NCBI GenBank assembly: GCA_050015355.1
Contig: JBEKBO010000165.1
Span: forward strand, 1-7,788
Reading direction: 5' to 3'
Source: CAWBRT01 sp050015355
GTDB taxonomy: Bacteria > Acidobacteriota > Terriglobia > Terriglobales > Acidobacteriaceae
DNA: 7,788 bases
Part shown: one piece after another, positions 1 to 6,123 of the stretch
Layout: each line of letters begins with the position of its first letter
How positions within the stretch are numbered: the first letter of the stretch is position 1
Position numbers and translations under genes: made by a program
Notes under the pieces: model-generated
The model's database searches: none
What the model was told of the DNA's origin: nothing
The model's input: only the letters and a program-made list of their open reading frames with translations

Positions 1-273
1 GCCATAGCCCAGGCGGAGCTGCCAGATAACTTGCGCGTTTACGTGCCCGATCCTACGGGTCCTGACTCTTACCCCATCGTTACTTTGACCTGGATACTTC
101 TTTACAGGAACTACACAGACGCGCGGAAGGCTCTTGCACTGCACCAAATGTTGCGCTGGTGCCTGACCGACGGCCAGAAATACGCGCCCGAGCTGCACTA
201 CGTTCCTTTGCCCGCGAATGTTATCGCACGATCACTCGTGGCTCTGGATAACATAGAGCCACAGAAGCAGTGA
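1..273 (+). CDS. pstS: PstS-type phosphate ABC transporter substrate-binding protein, C-terminal part
   Basis: This is the 3' end of a gene that begins before the window; the frame is open from base 1 to the TGA at 271-273, giving 90 residues. The visible part matches the C-terminal lobe of PstS: a GPDSYPIVTLTWILLY stretch, then an amphipathic helix containing ALHQMLRWCLTDGQKYAPEL, then YVPLPANVIARS. PstS is the periplasmic, high-affinity phosphate receptor of the PstSCAB importer. The residues that bind phosphate and the signal peptide lie in the missing part, so specificity cannot be read here. No pstC, pstA or pstB follows: the next coding material is a decayed gene on the opposite strand that starts almost at the stop codon. 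It may be a stand-alone pstS copy or the last gene of its operon. Family assignment is strong; phosphate rather than another oxyanion as ligand is inferred. Confidence 0.9.
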   Translation, partial: AIAQAELPDNLRVYVPDPTGPDSYPIVTLTWILLYRNYTDARKALALHQMLRWCLTDGQKYAPELHYVPLPANVIARSLVALDNIEPQKQ

Positions 274-274
274 T

Positions 275-1045
275 AACACCCGGCGGAGCGCAGCTCATCG
301 AGATCGGTATTCGCGTTATGGCATCGGGTAACCGCGACTTTGGAAACGGACAATTTCTCTTCGTTGCGTATTGGCCAGAGAAAGGAATTCAAGACCGTAA
401 CGATGTCCTGTTCGGCTGCGAATCACCGCACGAATTTTCAGCGGAGTTGCCGTCCCGCCAGAAACTCGTCTCCGCCTACGCGCGACAACGTGTCGGTCGC
501 GCGCAGCCGTGCCAGCAGGCGGGCAGCGATCGTGCGCAGCACGTAATCCCCCCGCATCGTGGCCGTGCGTATCATTGACTTGCTTGAATTCGTCCAGATC
601 GATGCAAAGAATCCCCACCTTCCGTTGTGCCTGCGTGCACGCGCAATTGCCTCGGTGATGCGGTCGTCGCACAACCTGCGATTGGGTAATTGGGTAAGCG
701 AATCGTAGTGTGCCCGGTGGAAGAGCTCTTCCTGCATGCGCGCATGATCGATGGCGAGCGCGGCTATACGGGCGGCCGACAAAAATACATCCAGTTCTTG
801 CTTCCCAGGTTGCCGGCGCTCGCTGGGCTGCCCAGCAATGGAGCCGCCCACCACGACGCCATGGCTTTTTGCGCAAACAATTCTAAAGGACTCGCGATTG
901 CCAGCTCCTTCTCGATGTCGGCGATCAGTACGGCTCGCATCTCTATCTCCGCGATCTGTGGCGGACTGGCCACATCCTCAAGTACTGGCTTCAGCGCCGC
1001 CAGAAACTGACGTGATAAGCTGGGAGCGATTGAACGCTTCGTCAA
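275..1045 (-). pseudogene. Decayed GAF-GGDEF domain protein (diguanylate cyclase-like remnant)
   Basis: Reading the minus strand from about 1045, one frame gives LELFAQKAMASWWAAPLL, which resembles the core of GAF sensor domains. Near 800-835 the similarity moves to a second frame with ELDVFLSAARIAALAIDHAR, then the GGDEF-domain start RAHYDSLTQLPNRRL. At about 621-630 it jumps to a third frame for KVGILCIDLDEFKQVNDTHG. At the six-base G run (548-553) it returns to the second frame for DYVLRTIAARLLARLRATDT and the GGDEF signature itself. In-frame TGA codons follow at 438-440 and 423-425, yet GGDEF-like sequence continues to NANTDLDELRSAG near 275. An intact relative would sense a ligand through GAF and make cyclic di-GMP. 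Here no continuous frame or credible start exists and the C-terminal helix is gone. Two of the shifts compensate each other and sit in or near G-rich runs, so part of the damage could be sequencing error, but the stops and the apparent short deletion after the GAF core argue for real decay. Confidence 0.8.
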
Positions 1046-1090
1046 CGTTTACACCGATTATGGATCACGCGCATTGGCAGCAGCAGCAAT

Positions 1091-2113
1091 CTAAGGCGAT
1101 ACTTCATACGAATGAGACTTATGGTCAGGTTGATTTACGGCGCCGGTTGGGACTTCGCCGTTTAGGGCTTGCAGGATGCTGCGTGCCGCCTGACGTTCAA
1201 TCTCCAATCGAACTTCACGCGCGGCCGAACCAAGATGAGGGGTGAACAGGGTCCGGTCAGCGGCCTCCAGCAAAGCGCACGGGATGGTGCGCGAGCGATT
1301 CGTCCGCGCCCAGTCCTCCATCTCAAACACGTCCGCCGCGTAACCGCCCAGCCGGCCGGCCGCGAGGGCCTCCGCCACCGCTTGCTCGTCTACCACAGAA
1401 CCGCGGCAGACGTTGATCAGAAACGCGCCCGGTTTCATTGCCGTGAGCGTGTCGCGATTGATCAGGTGAACGGTCTCGCTGGTCAGCGGCAACAGGGGAA
1501 CAACGAAGTCGCTCACCGCCAGCAAGTCTCCTAAAGATGCGCGTCGAACACCGCAGTCGCGCTCAATGGACGCCGGCAGTTCGCGGATGTCGCTGTAGAG
1601 CAGCGTGAGATCGAAGCCCCGCAATCGCTTGGCCAGTGCCTGGCCGACTGCACCCATGCCGATGATGCCGAGCGTGTGTCCGCTCAAACCGGTCCCATAG
1701 AGATGCGGGCGCCAGCCTCGAAACGCTCCGCTGCGCACGTAGCGATCGCCCTCCGCGATTTTCCTGGTCAGTCCCAGCAGCAAAGCGATGGTCAATTCGG
1801 CGGTGGGAACGGTGAGCAGGTCCGGCACGATAGTGAACCACACTCCGCGCTGCGTGCAGGCCGCAACGTCGAAGTTGTCATAACCCTTTAACGCGGCGGC
1901 CACGATTTTCAGCCGGGGACAGCGATCCAGGAATTCCGCATTCAGCGAGTCCGGCATGAACGCCATCAAGCCTTCCGCATCCGCCGCTCGCCGCAAGATT
2001 TCCTCACGCTCCAGCGTGTCGGGAGACTGATTGGCACGGACCTCGCACGAGGTTCGCAGAAGATCAAGAATTTCCTCGTGCACGCGATGGGTAACCACTA
2101 CCTTCGATTTCAC
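1091..2113 (-). CDS. ptxD: Phosphite dehydrogenase (NAD-dependent phosphonate dehydrogenase)
   Basis: PtxD oxidises phosphite to phosphate with NAD+ in the cytoplasm, letting a cell use phosphite as its phosphorus source. The 340-residue product aligns almost end to end with Pseudomonas stutzeri PtxD (336 residues), including the N-terminus THRVHEEIL, the hallmark KGYDNFDV and PDLLTVPTAEL stretches, CRGSVVDE, and GGYAADVFEMEDWAR. Residues corresponding to the known catalytic set are present: Lys76, Arg237, Glu266 and His293 (His292 in P. stutzeri, shifted by one inserted residue). Trp134 and Tyr139 of the active site are also kept. The Rossmann motif GMGAVG lies at 152-157, and Asp175 replaces the cofactor-selecting Glu175, which should still favour NAD over NADP. 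The start is GTG, chosen because it matches the family N-terminus and has AGCGAGG five bases upstream. It lies 12 bases after the stop of a ptxC remnant, the normal ptxC-ptxD order. Other 2-hydroxyacid dehydrogenases are much less likely given the PtxD-specific motifs. Confidence 0.94.
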   Translation of the reverse strand: MKSKVVVTHRVHEEILDLLRTSCEVRANQSPDTLEREEILRRAADAEGLMAFMPDSLNAEFLDRCPRLKIVAAALKGYDNFDVAACTQRGVWFTIVPDLLTVPTAELTIALLLGLTRKIAEGDRYVRSGAFRGWRPHLYGTGLSGHTLGIIGMGAVGQALAKRLRGFDLTLLYSDIRELPASIERDCGVRRASLGDLLAVSDFVVPLLPLTSETVHLINRDTLTAMKPGAFLINVCRGSVVDEQAVAEALAAGRLGGYAADVFEMEDWARTNRSRTIPCALLEAADRTLFTPHLGSAAREVRLEIERQAARSILQALNGEVPTGAVNQPDHKSHSYEVSP

Positions 2114-2118
2114 GATAG

Positions 2119-2125
2119 CCTCGCT
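2119..2125 (-). promoter_or_regulatory. Ribosome binding site of ptxD
   Basis: On the minus strand AGCGAGG ends five bases before the GTG at 2113 and begins directly after the TAG of the ptxC remnant. It supports the GTG as the true start and shows that ptxD kept its translation signal when the upstream transporter genes were lost. Confidence 0.6.
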
Positions 2126-2320
2126 CTATTTGAATTTCTTGCGCAGGAAACCGTTGAAGCTGTCGACCAGGGTGACCATGGCCAGGATCATCAGCAAAAT
2201 GGCCGACACTTCCCGGTACTGCATAATGCGCAAGGAGCCTATCAGCTCAAAGCCGATGCCGCCAGCCCCGACCATCCCCATCACGGTCGAAGCGCGGAAG
2301 TTGTATTCCCAACGATAAAC
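2126..2320 (-). pseudogene. ptxC: 3' remnant of phosphite/phosphonate ABC transporter permease (PtxC/PhnE type)
   Basis: About 64 codons survive. They read YRWEYNFRASTVMGMVGAGG followed by IGFELIGSLR, a hydrophobic segment AILLMILAMVTLVDSF and a basic tail GFLRKKFK. This is the characteristic C-terminus of PhnE/PtxC permeases, which carry phosphonate or phosphite across the inner membrane; full-length proteins are about 260-290 residues. An ATG at 2402-2404 would give a 92-residue open frame, but its first 28 residues show no permease similarity, and the other two frames upstream show none either. The core of the permease, including the ATPase-contacting EAA loop, is therefore deleted. The position just upstream of ptxD on the same strand matches the ptxABCD order of known phosphite operons. 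It is very unlikely to work as a transporter. Confidence 0.78.
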
Positions 2321-2514
2321 GTCGGTATCGGCGAACAACAGATTTCTGCAAAACGATTCGACCAATGCAGAGCTAAAAAGAGAGATTCCTGATAAAAGAT
2401 CCATAAAAAGCGCATAGCCACGAATACCGCACCAATTTTAGGCGTGAACACAGCCCTAAGTCAGGAAGGTTCGCGCTCGGCGGAAAATCGTAGTAGCCTG
2501 TTCGGGGCCACTCG
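2321..2514. other. Intergenic stretch between the ptxC remnant and the divergent ABC operon
   Basis: This AT-richer stretch lies between the left edge of recognisable ptxC sequence and the ATG of the ATPase gene. It must contain the promoter of the ABC operon and marks the junction where ptxA, ptxB and most of ptxC are absent. I could not identify a convincing -35/-10 pair, a Pho-box-like direct repeat, an insertion-sequence end or a target-site duplication in it. Confidence 0.4.
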
Positions 2515-4245
2515 ATGGACTTACACATACAAGAACAGCTTCGCGACATACTTTCCCGAGGGCGTTGGGAGGGTGCCGTTTCTCTGCTGCAAGAATTGAA
2601 ACCGGAAGCAGCCGCCGAAGAGTTCATGGTGTTGTCGTTTGACGAGCAGCAGAACTTGTTCCGCCGCTTGCCCACGGAGTTCGCCGCCAAGCTGGCAGCT
2701 CACTTTCCCTACTATCACCTGTACGTGCTGTTGCATTCGCGGCCGGCGCATGAGATGCGCGCAATCGTCGACGGCATCAACCCGGATGATCGCATGCGCT
2801 TCTTCGATGAACTGCCGGAAGAAGCATGGCAGCGTTTCATGAACGAATTGTCAGCCGCGGTGCCGGCTGACGCGCAGCACGAACGGACCGCGCCTACGCC
2901 AATCCATGCAGCCGTCCCTGCCGCACCGGTCGTGGCGGCAGAGCGGATCATTGAGGCGCGTGGCATCGAAAAATATTTCCAGCAGCCTGACGGAAGGCGG
3001 ATTCAGGTGATCGCTCCCACGGATTTTGTGGTGGAGTCGGACGCGATTGTCGCCGTGCTGGGGCCTTCAGGCTGCGGTAAATCGACCCTCCTGCGCATCC
3101 TCTCGGGACTCGCGGCTCCTTCCGCCGGCGAAATCCACTGGCATGGAAGGCGATTGTGCGATTGCAGCCCCAATGTGGCGATCGTTTTCCAGAGCTTCGC
3201 GCTTTTTCCGTGGCTCACGGTGCTGGAGAATGTTGAGGCACCGCTGCTCGCTCGCGGCATTCGGCATGTCGACCGTCATCGCCGCGCCCTGCGAACTCTG
3301 CATACCGTGGGATTGAAAGGGTTCGAAAGCGCTTATCCCAAGGAGCTTTCCGGGGGCATGAAGCAGCGCGTTGGATTCGCACGCGCGTTGGCGGTTGAAC
3401 CGGAGGTTCTGTTCATGGATGAACCTTTCTCCGCGCTCGACGTGCTGACGGCCGAGAATCTTCGGGGTGAACTGCTGGAGCTGTGGCTCGACAAGAAGAT
3501 CCCGACGAAAAGCATATTCCTGGTTACACACAACATCGAGGAAGCCGTTCTGCTGGCCGACCGAATCGTCGTGCTCGGGCGCAACCCTGCCCGGATTAGA
3601 GCGGATTTCCAAGTTCCATTGCGGCAGCCCAGAGAGCGCAATTCCGCCGATTTCCTGCTGTATGTCGACTACATTTATAAGGTCATGACACAGCCGGAGC
3701 TCGAACTCGCACCGCCCTCGAAGTCGCAGCGGGCGACGAAGCCACCGTACCAGATGCTGCCGCATGCACGGCCAGGCGGCATCGCGGGGCTTTTGGAGCT
3801 GCTGAAGGATCGCGGCGGAAAAGAGGATTTATACCACATAGCGGAAGATCTGTTAATGGAAGTGGACGATCTGATGCCGCTCGTCGAAGCCGCGGTGCTG
3901 CTTGGTTTTGTGAAGTCGGCCGCGGGTGACATCGAGATGACCCAAGCCGGCGCGGAATTTGCCGAGGCTGGTATCGCAATGCGGAAGAACCTGTTTCGCG
4001 AGGCCGCTCTCGCCCGTGTCACTCTGCTGCAACAGATGCACCACGCTCTTGAGAGCAAGTCTGACCACTCGATTCCGCTGGAACTCTTCCGGGACGTTCT
4101 GGATGAACATTTTTCCGCAGCGGAGGTGCAGCACCAGATTGAAACCGCGCTGCATTGGGGCCGCTATGCCGAAATCTTCACCTATGATTCGGAAAACGAC
4201 AGACTGTTGTCGCACCAGCAGGCAAGCTCCGGAGAACTTCACTGA
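2515..4245 (+). CDS. ABC transporter ATPase of the nitrate/sulfonate/taurine type with N-terminal MgtE_N-like domain and C-terminal AAA-associated domain
   Basis: The 576-residue protein has three parts. Residues 1-112 are helical with short repeats such as NLFRRLPTEFAAKL and DDRMRFFDELPEEAWQRFM, the pattern of the cytoplasmic MgtE N-terminal domain. A low-complexity Ala/Pro linker (113-142) follows. Residues 143-390 are a complete ATPase: Walker A GPSGCGKST (183-191), Q-loop Gln226, signature LSGGMKQR (278-285), Walker B VLFMDEP (298-304), SALD (306-309) and switch His339. It is of the NrtD/SsuB/TauB group. Residues 410-565 match the AAA-associated C-terminal domain (GGIAGLLELL, DLYHIAEDL, TQAGAEFAEA), a winged-helix-like unit found on some of these ATPases. 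It should power import at the inner membrane with the permease encoded next, whose start overlaps this stop by one base. The ATG has only a weak GGGG upstream, but the frame and domain content support it. The MgtE_N part is an extra relative to usual family members; its role here is unknown. Substrate cannot be deduced. Confidence 0.9.
   Translation: MDLHIQEQLRDILSRGRWEGAVSLLQELKPEAAAEEFMVLSFDEQQNLFRRLPTEFAAKLAAHFPYYHLYVLLHSRPAHEMRAIVDGINPDDRMRFFDELPEEAWQRFMNELSAAVPADAQHERTAPTPIHAAVPAAPVVAAERIIEARGIEKYFQQPDGRRIQVIAPTDFVVESDAIVAVLGPSGCGKSTLLRILSGLAAPSAGEIHWHGRRLCDCSPNVAIVFQSFALFPWLTVLENVEAPLLARGIRHVDRHRRALRTLHTVGLKGFESAYPKELSGGMKQRVGFARALAVEPEVLFMDEPFSALDVLTAENLRGELLELWLDKKIPTKSIFLVTHNIEEAVLLADRIVVLGRNPARIRADFQVPLRQPRERNSADFLLYVDYIYKVMTQPELELAPPSKSQRATKPPYQMLPHARPGGIAGLLELLKDRGGKEDLYHIAEDLLMEVDDLMPLVEAAVLLGFVKSAAGDIEMTQAGAEFAEAGIAMRKNLFREAALARVTLLQQMHHALESKSDHSIPLELFRDVLDEHFSAAEVQHQIETALHWGRYAEIFTYDSENDRLLSHQQASSGELH
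4231..4236 (+). promoter_or_regulatory. Ribosome binding site of the permease gene, inside the ATPase gene
   Basis: GGAGAA lies 8 bases before the ATG at 4245, inside the last codons of the ATPase gene. With the TGATG stop/start overlap it indicates translational coupling and selects the first ATG over the two ATG codons that follow within 21 bases. Confidence 0.55.
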
Positions 4246-6011
4246 TGCCTCCGACGATGATGGCGCAGAAGACCGATAAGGCTTCATCTCGAACTCCACC
4301 CTGGGGTGTGGTGCTATCTCCTGCCGCGTCTTGGTTGCGAGACTTGCCCGTAATCCTGGCCGGCCTGGGGTTGTTCTACGGTTTGCTGTCGTTTGCTCAT
4401 TACTGGAACGGGCCCATCAACGCGCACGCCGAGATTGACCTTTCCGCGGCCGCGCTGCCAAGGTACGCATTGTATTCGGTGGCGCGAATCACGGCCGCAT
4501 ATGTTCTCAGCCTGGGCTTCGCCGTCGGTTATGGCTATGTCGCCGCATACAACGCCAAGGCAGAGCGCTTTCTGATTCCTCTTCTCGATACGTTGCAGTC
4601 CATCCCCGTCTTAAGCTTTCTTCCCGGCGTGATGCTTGCCATGGTCGCACTGTTTCCAGACAGGCAATTAGGCCTCGAGCTGGGATCGATCCTGCTGATC
4701 TTCACCGGGCAGGTCTGGAACATGGCTTTCAGCTTTTATGCTTCGCTCAAGAGCATCCCGCGCGAAATGCGGGAAGCGACGCAGGTCTATGGGTTCAACG
4801 GATGGCAGAGATTCCAGCAACTGGAGCTTCCGTATGGATCGATCGGGCTGATCTGGAATTCGATGATGTCGGTCGCCGGGGGATGGTTTTTCCTGATGGC
4901 GTGCGAGATGTTCGTGCTGGGGAATCGGGATCTCCGGCTCCCCGGCCTCGGCTCTTACCTGCAAACCGCCGCGAATGCGGGAAACACGCGGGCGATCTTG
5001 TATGGTCTTTCGGTGATGATCGCGGTCATCGTTCTTATCGATCAACTAATCTGGCGGCCAGTGATCGCCTGGGGTGAAAAGTTCAAGTTCGAACAGATCG
5101 AAGCCGTGGAGACACCGCACTCGGCTGTTTTGGACTTTCTACGGCATTCGCGGCTTCTTCACGCTGTCGCCCGGGTGTCCTTTACTCCCGTGCGCGAAGC
5201 ATTGGACCTGTACGCTGCGAGAAAACACTGCGGTGCCGATGCGGGTTCGTCGCGGCACTGGGCGGGGAAGTGGCCGCGCCGAGCGTTGCTGGTTACTTTG
5301 CTGCTTGGCATGGGATATGCCGTGACCAAGATGTGTCTCATGCTCGCCATGCTTTCGCGAGGGGAGCTGCGCGATATCATCGCCGGCGCCGGAGCCACAT
5401 TTCTCCGCGTTGAGGCTACGCTGTTGCTCGCCGCATTGTGGACGATACCGGCCGGCGTGTTCATCGGATTGCGTCCAAGAGTCTCCGCCGTGTTGCAGCC
5501 AATCACTCAGATTGCCGCCTCAGTGCCCGCGACCGCCTTGTTCCCGATCATACTTCTACTTTTAATCCGGGCTGGCGGCGGCCTTGGGATTGGTTCGCTA
5601 GTTCTGCTGCTATTGGGGACTCAGTGGTACATCCTTTTCAACGTAATTGCCGGTGCCTCGGCAATCCCATCGGACTTGAAAGAAGTTTGTGAAGTGTTCC
5701 GTTTCGGCAAGCTCGAGCGATGGCAGAAGCTGATCTTGCCCGCGATCTTTCCCTATCTGGTTACTGGTTTTGTTACAGCCTCGGGCGGCGCGTGGAACGC
5801 GAGCATTGTTGCGGAGTACGTTCACTTCAAAGGCCAGACTTTTTCGACAGTCGGACTGGGCGCGGTCATCAGCCACGCGACCGACGCCGGCGACTTCCGT
5901 CTGCTGCTAGGGGCGACCATCGTCATGGCAGCAATGGTAGTCAGCATCAACCGCCTGTTGTGGCGGCGTCTCTATGCTCTTTCTTCAACCCGGTTCAAGT
6001 TGGAATGCTAA
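4245..6011 (+). CDS. Double-length ABC transporter permease (two fused binding-protein-dependent permease domains)
   Basis: The 588-residue inner-membrane protein contains two permease units in tandem, so one chain can supply both halves of the channel. Each half has about six hydrophobic segments: roughly 35-55, 77-100, 118-138, 146-165, 200-222 and 248-270 in the first, and 344-366, 388-408, 422-442, 446-470, 500-518 and 552-570 in the second. A hydrophilic linker of about 70 residues (275-343) joins them. Each half has the cytoplasmic EAA loop that docks on the ATPase: EMREATQVYGF...LELP at 174-196 and DLKEVCEVFRF...LILP at 477-499. The second loop departs more from the consensus (EVC in place of EAA). 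Fused permeases like this usually accompany ATPases with the AAA-associated C-terminal domain, which is what the overlapping upstream gene encodes. No periplasmic binding protein gene lies on either side, so the receptor must be elsewhere or absent. The imported substrate is unknown; an anion of the nitrate/sulfonate/taurine class is the family-level guess. Confidence 0.9.
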   Translation: MPPTMMAQKTDKASSRTPPWGVVLSPAASWLRDLPVILAGLGLFYGLLSFAHYWNGPINAHAEIDLSAAALPRYALYSVARITAAYVLSLGFAVGYGYVAAYNAKAERFLIPLLDTLQSIPVLSFLPGVMLAMVALFPDRQLGLELGSILLIFTGQVWNMAFSFYASLKSIPREMREATQVYGFNGWQRFQQLELPYGSIGLIWNSMMSVAGGWFFLMACEMFVLGNRDLRLPGLGSYLQTAANAGNTRAILYGLSVMIAVIVLIDQLIWRPVIAWGEKFKFEQIEAVETPHSAVLDFLRHSRLLHAVARVSFTPVREALDLYAARKHCGADAGSSRHWAGKWPRRALLVTLLLGMGYAVTKMCLMLAMLSRGELRDIIAGAGATFLRVEATLLLAALWTIPAGVFIGLRPRVSAVLQPITQIAASVPATALFPIILLLLIRAGGGLGIGSLVLLLLGTQWYILFNVIAGASAIPSDLKEVCEVFRFGKLERWQKLILPAIFPYLVTGFVTASGGAWNASIVAEYVHFKGQTFSTVGLGAVISHATDAGDFRLLLGATIVMAAMVVSINRLLWRRLYALSSTRFKLEC

Positions 6012-6123
6012 GAAGACTCATTCGCATTCATTGAGCCGCATTACAGAGATGCGAGACAAGCCGTTGGCGAGCAGATAGGCTTGCAGATCCCTTTCCCTTA
6101 CCTTGCAAGTTGAGCTACTCGCC
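6012..6123. other. Convergent intergenic region
   Basis: This 112-base gap separates the ends of two convergent operons. It holds two short imperfect stem possibilities (AAGCC/GGCTT at 6058-6082 and CTTGCA/TGCAAG at 6080-6109) that overlap each other and have no T-run, so I do not call a terminator. No gene is visible. Confidence 0.5.

Noticed and set aside
316..876. A 186-codon minus-strand open frame as an intact gene
   Set aside because: Only about 25 residues of it resemble anything, and those are a GGDEF segment whose flanking parts lie in another frame. It is one frame of the decayed gene, not a gene.
751..1245. Plus-strand open frame of 164 codons
   Set aside because: It runs antisense across both the GAF remnant and the end of ptxD, and its product is low-complexity and unrecognised.
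2126..2404. A 92-codon small membrane protein gene
   Set aside because: The frame is open, but its C-terminal two thirds is plainly the end of a PtxC/PhnE permease and the first 28 residues look like random readthrough, so a truncated remnant is the better call.
3067..3765. Long minus-strand open frame of 232 codons inside the ATPase gene
   Set aside because: It is antisense to the strongly supported ATPase coding sequence, shows no recognisable motif, and is explained by the GC-rich codon pattern of the real gene.
6058..6109. Possible bidirectional terminator between the convergent operons
   Set aside because: The two candidate stems are only 5-6 base pairs with loops of 15-18 bases, share bases with each other and have no following T-run.
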